A DNA stretch of 64,000 bases from Paramacrobiotus metropolitanus (Eukaryota > Tardigrada > Eutardigrada > Parachela > Macrobiotidae): assembly GCF_019649055.1 (NCBI RefSeq), contig NW_026570375.1, forward strand, positions 186,001 to 250,000. Reading direction: 5' to 3'. The notes below the pieces were generated by a model. The model did no database searches, had not been told where the DNA came from, and saw only the letters and a list, made by a program, of their open reading frames with translations. The first letter of the stretch is position 1. Every line of letters starts with the position of its first letter. Made by a program: the position numbers and the translations under genes. Shown piece by piece: positions 34,513-45,561 of this stretch.

Positions 34513-36671
34513 TCAGCAGCCATCTGTCGGCGACGATCCGCACCCAATTCGCCTGCTGCTGCTGAGCCAAGTATCCAGGCACAAAATTGTGATCCGCTGA
34601 ACCGACAGGACCAGAGAGCGCACGCTGTCGATCCAACGGGGCATAAGAGACGGGCTTTTGCCCACTTTTCGGTGTAGTACGTATACTAAAACTTGATCTC
34701 CTGGTTTATACGAAACATGTGAAATATTCGCGTCGTAACGGATTTTGTCTTTTAGTTTGTGCCGGAACTCCTCGGCGTTCACCAAGTCCAAAGCCTCTCC
34801 GAGGCCACGCTGCATCTGCTGTACAAAAACGTGTGCGGGAACGACGAAGTCTTCTTCAAAAGGGAGAAAGTTGTTCACTGGTAAGCGCATCTCGGTGCCG
34901 TGCATCATAAAGAATGGTGTGCGGCCCGTCCGTTCCACAATTTTACTGTTAAAAGCAGCGCAAAGTGCCGGAAGGAAAATATCCCAGTCACTTTGCTGCT
35001 CGTTAACGTATTTCGTCAATGCCTTCTTGATTTCTCCTACACGTTTTTCAACTAAACCGTTGCCCTGCTGGTGACCAGACGCCGTAGGTGCATGGGCAAC
35101 ACCAGCGAGAGCAAGAAGCTCTCGAAACATCTCTGACATCAAGTTACTGCCACGATCTGACGTAATGTGCACCGGCATGCCGAAAACTGTTAAAATACGC
35201 CGATAAAATAATAATGCCAATGTAGCGGCATCATTTCTTTCAACTGCTTCCGCCACGATATATTTGCTCCCGTAATCGACTGCAATAATTATGTTTTTAT
35301 TTCCAGATTCCGTTGTTGGAAGAGCCGGGGCGACATCGATTGCCCACACCAGTCGAGGAGGAACGGTCGGGTTTGATTGCAAAGCTCCAGCCGGAGCTGT
35401 AGCGGGGACATTCTGGGCAAGGCACGCCGCGCAGGATGCACAGTAGTTTTTCACCGACTCAAACATCCGTGGCCAATAGAAGTATTTATACATGCGCTAG
35501 TAGGTGGCCAAAACTCCTAAGTGTGCCGCTAAAGGTGAGTCGTGATTGTCTTGTAGGAACTGAAGACGCCAATGTACCGGCACATACATACAGTAGAAAA
35601 TCTTCCGATTTAATTCAAACTTATAGTAAACGACACCCTGTTTAACGACAAATTTATTTAAATGTAACTGCTCATGCTCTGACATTTTTCCTTTCTATTT
35701 TCCAATAATGGCCGCCATCGGACAATGCGCGCGTCTCGAGACTGTTCTTCAGCCCAATATGAGGCTTTATCATCCGTAATCAACTTCTGCACCTTATCCG
35801 CGTCGAAGGCTTTCATGTCCTCTTCTGAAACGGCCTTCACTTCAGCCGACATCATTTCAAACCGTATATCAACATAGTCTCTTTCCAGGATAGCAAAACA
35901 ACATTCAATCATCGCTGCATTACCGGCAAAAGGGTAAGTTTGCCGATAATCAAATTCGATATCTGAGTCGTCCGAGTCAGGTTCGGGTTGTTCTCCTGGG
36001 TTTCTGGTTAAAGCATCAGCAATAACGTTGTCTTTTCCGGGGATATGAACCGGTTTAGTATTGAATTGCTGAATATAGAGCGCCCATCGCCCAAGACGAC
36101 CAGCGGCATCGCGCATATTATTAAGAAAAACCAACGCCTGATGATCAGTTTGGACTTCAAATTTATAGTCAGATAAGTAGTGCTTCCACTTCTTTAAGGC
36201 GCAAATAATCGCATAGGCTTCGAGTTCTGCAGGAAAGTAAAGTCTTTTCTGCGTCTCTGTCAATTTACGACTCAAGTATGCGATAGGTCTCCAATTCGTC
36301 GCCACGTCCGTCAGCTTATCCCGAGGGCACTGCATAAGCACTGCACCAACAGCGATTGTGCTGGCATCCACCACAACACGAGACAGGGCTTCAGGATCAT
36401 ACCGGGCCAAAACCGGTGCCGTGACCAGGGCCTCCTTCAACTGTTCGACCGCATGACACTGTTCTGTTCCCCATTCAAAGGTAACTTTTTTCGGGATCAG
36501 CTTTTGCAATGGATCCGCGATTTCTTGGAAGTTCTTAATAAATTGGCGATAATACCCAACCATGCCCAAGAAGCGTAATATGTCCTTCTTATCTTCTATA
36601 GGGCCAAATTCTTCAACCGCCTGAATCTTCTCTGGATCCCTTTGCTGCAGCCTGCCGGAGAGTGTGTACAA
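34513..36671 (-). pseudogene. Ty3/gypsy-type pol remnant (RT thumb, RNase H, integrase)
   Basis: Read on the minus strand. 36671-35658 encodes the end of reverse transcriptase (FLGMVGYYRQFIKNF), the RNase H acidic motif (VVDASTIAVGAVLM), a YFPAELEAYAIICALKKW helix, TDHQAL, and a DALTR end. A frame change near 35690 leads to 35685-35497 with the first half of the integrase zinc-binding domain (HDSPLAAHLG). An in-frame TAG at about 35495-35497 separates it from 35493-34513, which has the two zinc cysteines (CASCAAC) and the catalytic acids in WAIDVA, SDRGSN and GLVEKRV (D,D,E). Gag, protease and the RT palm are absent, so the element is 5'-truncated at about 36670 as well as mutated. It cannot move by itself. 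Confidence 0.88.
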
Positions 36672-37018
36672 GTTCTAGGATGAGTGCGCATACAAATACT
36701 CCACTCGCATTTTACAGTGCATGTGCATGAGCATTTGTCCTTGTTGCACGCTGTGGGTGCTGGCGTACCAGACGGTGGTATAGTCGGTGCGGGCCCCGGT
36801 GTAACCTGTGGGGGCAAGGTGGCGGTCGCTACAGGAGCAGCAACCCGACGAGCAGAATTTCCGTTATTCGCCCGGTTAGTGGGTGTCTGCACTGCCGGTC
36901 GGCTCTGCCCACTTCGTACTCGTCCGCCTTGACTGAAACGCGAATTGTCCGCAGTAACGGTTGAGCACCGAAGAACGAATCCAAATACTAAAAGAAAAAT
37001 GCATAAGGAAAGAGCCAT
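36600..37018 (-). CDS. Small secreted Pro/Thr-rich, Cys-ended protein (5' exon)
   Basis: ATG 37018 begins a clear signal peptide (MALSLCIFLLVFGFVLRCST). It is followed by a basic, Asn/Arg-rich segment, a Pro/Thr/Ala-rich stretch (PPQVTPGPAPTIPPSGTPAP) and a short Cys cluster (CNKDKCSCTCTVKC). The open frame then runs into the retroelement remnant and ends at about 36596. A GT donor at 36699 (GTATTT) would end the exon before that boundary, so the transposon-derived tail may not be part of the protein. No family recognised. Downstream exons, if any, may have been displaced by the pol remnant. The gene may be alive, truncated or chimeric. Confidence 0.5.
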
Positions 37019-39009
37019 TATAATAGCAGACTTCTGGAGTGGTCAAACCAAATCACCGGAATTCTCGTAAGCCTTCTTTAATTGCTAGAAAAATAAGTGC
37101 TTGCAGACTATGTTAAAATTGTCGCCTTCGATGCCAGCTTATTAGATGTTTAAATATCCCAAAATGTATAAGCAAAAAGCGGACCGGAATTTTCGCTCCA
37201 GGCATGCTGACAGCCTGACGCATATAAGGTACTCGAGTCGGTATGTAAACAATAACGAGATCGTAAATATCTGCGTATTCTGTATTAGAAACTGTCCTTG
37301 AAATTCTGCTGTGCGAGTACAGTACTAGTACATTCGGATAACAAAATTGCACCGTTTGTACTTGGTAGTCGATTATGTATCCGATATGCACTCGATATGT
37401 CTGTTCGTGTGTTGCAGTTGTTGAGCAAGTGGAAACTGGTGCAAGGACGCAGTGACCGCTATCCAAAGCTCCGAACAACTAACACCAGTAATTAATTACG
37501 GCATGTGAGCTTTTTTTCCGAACAGTTTTCCTCTAGATCGCCGCAGTCTTTTTGCGACAACGGCAAGAATTTTTTAAACGATATCTCAATTTTGCCAGTT
37601 ATGCTGATTAAAGCATTGTAGGACGAGATTGTTTAATCATAATATGTATGTAATTGGCTGCAGCTTCTACAAAAAAATTAAACCGATTAAAACGCTTCCG
37701 CTTTTGGGCGGCTATACTAATTCCAGTATTACATTAGCTGCGTTGCCACTTGCCAGTGTTAGGATTATTTTAAGAGTACTTTTAGCCAGCTACAATAGCC
37801 ACATTTTTGATTAGGCTTTGAAAAACGTTTAACGGTTTCTCTGAATGATGAGTATATTAATTTGTGGAAACGTATTAAACAAGATTTAGGAGTTTTAGTA
37901 CATTCTGTACGTAAAATCCGAGAAAGGACTTTTGGAAGCGATGCAGATTAAATACGAATGCTGGACGCTGCACGCAAACTTACCAGACGAAATCTTCTGT
38001 ACAGTATTACCCATTGCTAAATACTAAAATTATGGCATACCAAATACTAGCGTAGTTTGCTCTTATATCATCTCAACTCGAACTGCAGTGCCTGCGACAG
38101 AAAAAAGGAGAGTTATTCATAAAGCACGAGTACATTTTCTCATGCGTTCTTTTAAAAGCTGACTGGAACAGGCTGTTTGGAACTGGAATGCTATCTAATA
38201 CTACTTTACATGATTGTTACAAAAAAAGTGGTAATACTTACCGGAAAAAAAATTTATTAAAATAGTGCAGATTTTATCCTATTCAGTTGTTCAAGTCTCC
38301 ATTTTTGAGGAATATGGCGTTAAGCTGGTGTTACTGGTAAGTGCATACTAGAGTGTCTGTAAGGTAAAAGTTGAACGGGATAGTGCCGCCTTCCTATTCC
38401 CCAGGTCAGCATAAAGCCTTCGTTGCCGAAATCAAATCGCGTCAGCATGGCCGTCTGCCACACGCTGTAGTTACAGAACAAAGCCTCTTAGCATATACAA
38501 GGGCTTTGTACAGAACTTCCGGCTGAAAAATGTGGCACTCGTTTGCTTTGGCGCCGGTCGCCGAGCGCAATATAATATCGCAGATCAAAATCGAAATCCT
38601 TACTGATATGGGCAGACATGCAGAAATCATCCATACAATATTCCATGGTGGCAGAAAAGTTGAGAAAACGATTCTGTGCTTCTTTGGGTGATGCGCAAAC
38701 GCTTTAGCTTTATAATTCGGTGACTTTTCAGCAGTTTTCACCCAGTTGATATTACGGTTTCGCGAATTACCGTATTGTACAAATTCAAGTTCGCGAATTA
38801 TACCGAATTATACGAATACAACAAAAATCAAAACATAGGTTAGAAAAATCAAAACAAAAGAGAAAAATCAAAACATAGGTAAGAAATACGTTTACCGAGA
38901 ACATTCGTACCATATTACGCGTGAAAGAGAAAACCAACCAGTTGGTAAATCCTCGTCTGTAAGTAAGCGAATTAAGCAAACAAAGATTTGTAACGTCATT
39001 TTGCAGTCC
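37019..39009. other. Intergenic, no gene recognised
   Basis: About 2 kb of AT-rich DNA without a supported exon. 37313-37335 holds GAGTACAGTACTAGTAC, another TAC/GTAC cluster. 38721-38800 (TTTTCACC, CGCGAATTAYACCG words) resembles the flank at 41890-41960, so the 3' flanks of gene copies 1 and 2 are duplicated too. Confidence 0.45.
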
Positions 39010-41135
39010 TCACGGCACAACGAAAATCGAATGAATCACTGCAATTGTTAGTTTGTTCAGAGCGGACACATCCACCTGTCTCAGTTCAACATTCTTCCAA
39101 TTGCGCTCACTACCATCAAAATGGAAACCGCAGTACGTACAAAATTACCAAAAACTCAATTTGTGAAAAGCCGTATGCAGCCATAAACCCAAACTTACAG
39201 CTGGAAGAGACGCTGAATAGAATGCCACTCATTAGGATACTCCAGATTGTCCACCCACCGCCGATGAATGGAGCGCATGTTTTCGCACACTGTGGCATCA
39301 ACCGGAGGATGGTTCATCTCCACCGCTAGTAAAAATTTGCGGAGTATACCCTCATCGCCATCATCGGAATCCAGCATTAGAAAGGGGATCATAACTGGAA
39401 CATCCCGGCAACAGTGTAGAGGAGCCTTGTCCCGTGGAAAATCGCTGTGCTGTAAGTTGAGTTTCATATAACAGGCAAGATCCCGCACCGTATAATTCTG
39501 CAGAACCAGACGCCGACAGACTGTGCTGAGTGGGGACAAGTTGCGACATTTAAAAACACGACTTTCATGATGGTCGTCGAGCCCTGGCAAGTCGTACATG
39601 TCGGGGTAATTAGCAATACCGTGCAATGAGAAGCCATCTTTGATTAGGATGTGGTGCGGCTTTATCCCTTTGATGGTCAATAACGTTACCAATACTTTCG
39701 TAACTGCGGGTAAATTTGTGAACTGGAGATCATCAAGCAGGGCAAGGCATTTCGTGTCAGCGGTTAGGACATTATCCAAAACCCAGTTGAACTTACATAT
39801 ATTGTGGGAGGAAACCATGGGGTGGGATAAATCTTTCGCGTTCAGGATGAAGCTATCGATGGTAACGTGGTGGCTGGCGCGGCGGTCGGATAAAAGCTGA
39901 TGCCACAATGCGCAAACCCTCAAGAAATGAGAAAGTCGACAACATATCTGTCGCAGTATTACACAAGCAGTCTGTTGCCCTCACTACCCTCTAATGAAAT
40001 TTACGGTATCTTCTCCGAGTGGAAAAGTACAACATAAGCGAAACTTATCTTATAGAGAGAACAGAGAAACATTCTTCTGCCGTTATTTTACCTGCTTGCT
40101 TTGGCTTGAGTGTGCAGGTCCAACCGTCCAAACTAGTGAGAACATCGGCCATACCGGAATGCAGCACATTACTGATGTAGTGGTCGTTATCTACAAACCA
40201 AATCAATTTATATCAACTTACTAGCATGGTCGCAACAGAATACGAAGCGCTGCTCAGCTACTTGTAGGAAATGATACTACAGAGTACTCGATGGATAACT
40301 CACCGAAAACTAACTCTTGCTGAAAGACATCGACTACACCATCGCTCAACTGAGGCTGGTCCGGAAGAGGGTAAAATCTCGTACAGGCTTGTGTTAAAGT
40401 ATCCCGATCCCAATCGGCACCCGTGTGCACATGACTGTGATGGAGCTGGGCGCAGGTAAAATTGAGAAAATCTCCACTGACAGCCACGTGGACTCGAAGA
40501 GCGGCGTAGCTGTTGCCATAAAAATGCCTTCCAGGTCGATCTGTGGACGCGGTTCGTGCCGCTGTATAGAGGCAGTCACGTATAGCCTTCACATTCAGCT
40601 CAGTTATCCTGTCAGCATTCCTGAAAGGCACAATGAATTTGCGATAGTATAGTCCGCTGGTTTTCTTATACAACGGTGGCGCTTCGAACGCCGGATTAAT
40701 CGCGACGGCAATCTGCCATAAATGGACCAGCAAACGCTGCCGCGCAGTTCCATGCTCGAATTGGACATAGAAGATATCCAATCGAGTCACTGATGATGAA
40801 AGAAGTCGGGCTGGACGAAACACGTATGGTCCGTTCCCCGTGTTGCGCAGTGCCACTTGCACTGCATGACTGCCGGCTGCAGCTATTTCATTTTCCAGGG
40901 TGTAACGCAGTTTATCGCTTAAAAAGCGTTGAGCCCGGATGTGGCGTGAGTGGATCCAACCGGCGGGGGCCGTTGAGGAATCGAAATTAACAAACATGAG
41001 GTCGTCCTCAATGTCCTGCACGTATCCCAGCCACCATTCCCCGTTCTCGCGCTGAACCATCACCGTGTTCCCAAAATTGATCTCGCGTGAACCTCAAGAG
41101 AGACCCCGAAAAGGATACGATGTGATAGCGTCCAT
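39010..41135 (-). pseudogene. F-box-like / Tudor-like family gene, copy 1 (three lesions)
   Basis: Minus strand, four exons homologous to copies 2 and 3: 41135-40304, 40190-40092, 39918-39199 and 39136-39010. Exon 1 encodes the Tudor/SH3-like segment (NTVMVQRENGEWWLGYVQDI, then FVNFDSSTAPAGWIHSRHIR) and a conserved region ending in a histidine-rich AQLHHSHVHT. Exons 2-3 form the F-box-like motif (DVLTSLD, then VCALWHQLLSDRR). Exon 4 encodes YCGFHFDGSERNW. Lesions: TGA at codon 14 (41094-41096; Cys in copy 3, Ser region in copy 2); an 8-bp tandem duplication in exon 2 (99 bp instead of 91, TTGGAC repeated) that shifts the frame; and an AG-to-AC change at the exon-4 acceptor (39137-39138). Three independent hits make a pseudogene likely, though each long exon is otherwise open. 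Confidence 0.72.
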
Positions 41136-42204
41136 GGAGTGGTTTTTTTAAAAAGTCCCATAAACACAACTAATGATTCTGTTTTGTCTGGTCTATAATC
41201 AACGGTCAACCGCACTTTTGAATGCGACGCTGCGCGCAGAAATCTTTTCAAGCAAATCTGCCAAAGACGAAAGAAATAATTATCTGTTTACGTACGTGTG
41301 AAAACTGTGTATTGACAAACTGCTCAGTTAATAAATTCCCAAGTCAGCAGATCCAGACTTCCATGATTTTTTTCAAATTGTAAAATGAATTTTAAAATTT
41401 TTGAAATTCACTTTAAAATTTGAGAAACATGCTAGAACAGTGGATCGGTGTAAAAACGTTCTTCGTGGTTACGTGCATTTACGTGGAAATTTGAGGGAGG
41501 TCGGTCCATAATGAGACTTTTGGTACACCTGAATGCATCTACTGTAAACTATTTGGAATTTTCTAACAGTCATAACTCCCGAACCGGATGTTGCGCGCAC
41601 AAACGGTTTTCACACCAGTGTATACAAATCTTCTGGCTATAGAATGTCATAAACCGACACAAAAATGTGTTTTTAGGAGTGCGCGAAAGTGTAAGTTTTC
41701 TTGCATGTACATGAATTTGGTACCATGTACCGGCCCACTTCCCTTAACGGAAAGTGCCGACTGCCGAGTAAACCAGACAAAAGACAAAGCTGTATTTGAA
41801 CAGACAAACATACATAAATCATCCCATATTGCGAGGGAAAACCGATTCCGTTGCTCATTGTTTGATACGAGAATGAATTAACTTTCTGATTTTGTAGCTT
41901 TTCATCAGTTTTTATTCAGCTGGCATTACGGCCAGTTAGATTATTCCGTATTGCACATAAACCATACTCGTACGATACAAGAAAACAGTGAAACATTCAG
42001 TGGGGATATGCACTGTGAGCAATTTTGCGAGACACGCTGTTTTCGGTATTTCAGTAGAGAAAAACCAAAATTCAAGTCAAAAATGAAGTCTCGCGTACGT
42101 TTACCCTAAAGCGTTCGTAAAAAAAGAACGAACTAATGGATTAATCCTTGACTGCTCGTAGGCGAATTAACCACACAAAGATTTATTACGGCATTTTGCA
42201 GTTA
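41136..42204. other. Spacer between family copies 1 and 2
   Basis: Contains the second copy of the dispersed repeat (41495-41756). The rest is non-coding as far as I can see. Confidence 0.5.
41495..41756. repeat. Dispersed ~260-bp repeat, copy 2
   Basis: Partner of 9957-10220. Reads CATAATGAGACTTTTGGTA, TTTGGAATTTT, GAACCGGATGTTGCGCGCAC, AAACGGTTTTCACAC, then CCGGCCCACTTCCCTTAA, where the latter half is the reverse complement of the first half of copy 1. No ORF. Confidence 0.6.
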
Positions 42205-43833
42205 TCAGGGCACAGCGAAAATCGAATGGATTGCTGCAGTTGTAAGCTTATTCAGAGTGGACAAATCCACTTGCCTCAGATCCACATCTGTCCAAATGAG
42301 TTCACTGCCATCAAGTTTGAAACCACAGTACCTACAGCAAAATCACAGCAAATTCAGCTTTGTGAAAGCGATATGAAGCTGTAACTCTTCCCCAAACCTA
42401 CAGCTGGAAGAGACGCCGGATAGAATGCCACTCGTTTGGATACTCCAGTTTGTCCACCCACCCCCCATGGATCGAGCGTACTTGGTCGGACACTGTTGCA
42501 TCCACAGGAGAATGGTTCATCTCCGCCGCCAGTAAAAACTTGCGGAGTACACCGCCATCACCATCCCCATAATGCAACATTAAATACGAGATCGTAACTG
42601 GCATATCCCGGTGACAGTTTAACGGAACTTTGTCCCGTGGGAATTCGCTGTAACTAAAGTGGCTTTTTATGGAACTGGCAAAATCCAGCACTGTATAACT
42701 CTGCAGAACCAGATGCCGGCAGACCGTGCTGAGTGTGGACAACTTGCGACATTTAAAACCACGATCGGCATCGTAATCAACCACCGGCAAGTCGTATATG
42801 TCACGGTAGTATGCAATACAGTCCAACGCGTAGCCATCTTTGATTACGATATAATGGGGCTTAATCCCTTTAGTGGTCAGCAGCGTTACCAGTACTTTCG
42901 TAACTACGGGTGTGAACTGGAAATGATCAATCAGCATAAGGCTTTTGGTATCCGCGGTTATGGCCTTATTTATAGCCCAGCTGAATTTGTGTATACTGTG
43001 GCAGGAAATCATGTAGTAGGATAGAGTGTTCGGCTTCAGGATCGAGCTGTCGATGGTCACATGGTGGCTGATGCGACGATCGGATAAAAGCAGATGCCAC
43101 AAAGTGCATATTCTGAAATAGAAAAGACGACAATATTCTGCATTACAGTATTGTGCGAGAGTATAATTTACGTCGTAATGGGATTTAAATTCTGCAAGCT
43201 CAACAAGGAAACTTGAGCGAACTGTTATTTAGATATCTTATAGAAAGCACTGTGAGAACTATGTATTCTTCTGCCGTTACGTTACCTTTTTGCTTTTGCT
43301 TGAGTGTGCAAATCCAAACTAATGAGTATATCGGCGATTATGGTATGTAACAACACCTCAGTGAGGCAGCCGTTATCTGCAGCCAAGATAAGCACGGTTT
43401 TTAACCAACATGGATATGCCGACAACAAACTGCGGAAGCGCTGCTTATGGTTAACTACAAAACCTAACAAAACTTGTAAGTACAAGTACAATACTTGCAT
43501 GAAATAACGATTTTACTCGGTGGATATAAATATTGGATTACCAAAAATTAATTCTGGCTGAGGAACTTCGACCACAGTATTTTCTACCTGTAGCTTTACC
43601 GGAACACGGTAAAATCTCTCACAGGCTTGTGTTAAGGTATCCAGATTCCATTCGGCACGCGTGTGCACATGATCGTGATGCAGCTGCGCGCAAATAAAAC
43701 TAAGAAAATCTCCAGTGACAGCAACGTGGACGCGAAGAGCAACGTAGCTATTGCCAGAATAAACTCCAGATCCATTCCCGGACGGGGTTTGTCCAGCTGC
43801 GCACAGACAGTTGCGTATGGCCTTCACATCCGG

Positions 43834-43844
43834 CCCTGTTATTT
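43834..43844. repeat. Target-site duplication of the outer element (left)
   Basis: CCCTGTTATTT, identical to 55007-55017. Removing one copy plus the insertion restores the exon-1 frame of family copy 2. Confidence 0.85.
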
Positions 43845-44429
43845 AAAAAAAATGCTTTCCTTTATTAAGTATCACATGAAAGTACAAACTAAGTACCAGA
43901 AAAAAAAACAGAGGTTTGATGATGAATACGAGACAGCGGCAACTACTGCTCCTTAGGGGTGAACTGCCATTCACGCACCCCAATGTTAGGGGGCCAGTTA
44001 TCTGCCGTAAACATTTTTTCAGACTCACTGGCGTAAGAACCAACACGTGCGAACAAACTATTCTTCCGACCCTGTTTAGCAGAGTAAATTGAGACAAATC
44101 TGACAGAAATCCCGATGGATTCGATGGTTGCCTTCAGATCCTTGCTGTAGTCGTCAAGGGTCTGGTGCTCTGTCTGCTCCAGCGGGAGGATGCCGTGTAG
44201 ACAGAAGTCTTTTTTCTCTCGTTCCTTGTAGGTTTTCGTGGCACGCTTAAGCTGCAGGGTCGACATGATCACGTCATCGGAAGCGTTGGGAGCCTTCTCG
44301 CGAGTCCCGCGAACCACTTTACCCTTTTTGACAATGGCTGTCCAGGATTCTTTGGCACCAGGCCCGCTGGGAGGGGTTTCATCAAAGCAAGGGGGACAAA
44401 CCTTGAAGTCAGGGGTTGACGCTCGCTGG

Positions 44430-44713
44430 TGTCAGAGTGCTGTGCGTAGCGCACAGGATAGTGGCGTGTTCGCCTCACCATCATTGGATCGGCTCACCAT
44501 TCGCCAGTTTTCCAAACACGCTTGAACGTGTTTGCCATTCGAGTGCCAGCTACGGAACCGTCAACATCGATTCCTGGCATATTCTGATTTCATGCCCTTT
44601 TTCTTGCTAGATTTTGTGATTGCCCTTTGATTTCTATCGAAATAAAGGTTATTTCTCGAGGAGATGTTGTTTCCGTTGTCGTTTCTCTGTACAGCGTAGA
44701 CGCCTCTCCGAGA
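44430..44713 (+). repeat. Left LTR
   Basis: Starts TGTCAGAGTGC, ends CTCTCCGAGA, so the 3' end is not the usual CA. AATAAA at 44641-44646. It differs from the right LTR at one of 284 positions. Confidence 0.92.
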
Positions 44714-44731
44714 TGGTGGAGATGCCTTAAG
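44714..44731 (+). other. Primer-binding site candidate
   Basis: TGGTGGAGATGCCTTAAG begins directly after the left LTR. The TGG is complementary to the tRNA CCA end. I could not assign the tRNA. Confidence 0.45.
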
Positions 44732-45561
44732 ATCCTCGTCATTCCCTCTAGTTTGCACTCAACAGCGTTCACTCACAAACGCTGTAACACGGAAGTTTCC
44801 TCTTCTTCAGTGGAGACCCCGGGTCACCAGCGATAGCCCACAACAACCAGCAGCAGAAGAACCCGTACAGAAGCAAGGAGCGTCGCTGGTTCGGAAGGCA
44901 CGCGGCCGCCAGCACGGAGAAGAACCGCGGATTGCGTACAAACAGTGGTAGGCAATAAACCAGTGGTTGTTGCGCATACTCTACGGGATTAATTCCTAGC
45001 AGATAATACTGAAGTGGGATTATTTCCCTGACTTATTTTAATTTTCCTTTTACGGGTTTAAGGAAGATATCGAGACGATTGTCTCTAACATATTAGAGTT
45101 GTCTGAGGAGGAAGTTGTTTGTGATCTGGTACTGAAATGAAGAACGTTTTGGTTATTGTGGTCGACGGTAAAACCGTCAAAATAATCGTGACAGAAATTC
45201 AAACCGTCTATCTAGACGATATTCTTTTGTAGTGGAACGATCGTTCCGAATTGATAAGTTATTAATTTGAAGAAATGCAGACGACATTTAACAGGACGAT
45301 CGTTCTGGCAAGAGTTTCCTTGTGGTGCTAGTGCTGACGAACTAGCTGATTTTATCAGTGGCAGCAAATCGCAAAGCGAAACAATAGGAGATAGCCGAGC
45401 AGGCTATTTATAGCCGCCCAGGCCAAGACTAGTTGCAGACTGCGATACATTGAAACGCATTGACCTACAATGCAGTGCATAGTGTATACAGTGAAAAGAC
45501 CTATTTCGAAATAAGTCTAGAATTTAATTCTGAATTCTATCGCTTAGTTTTTTACGGCATA

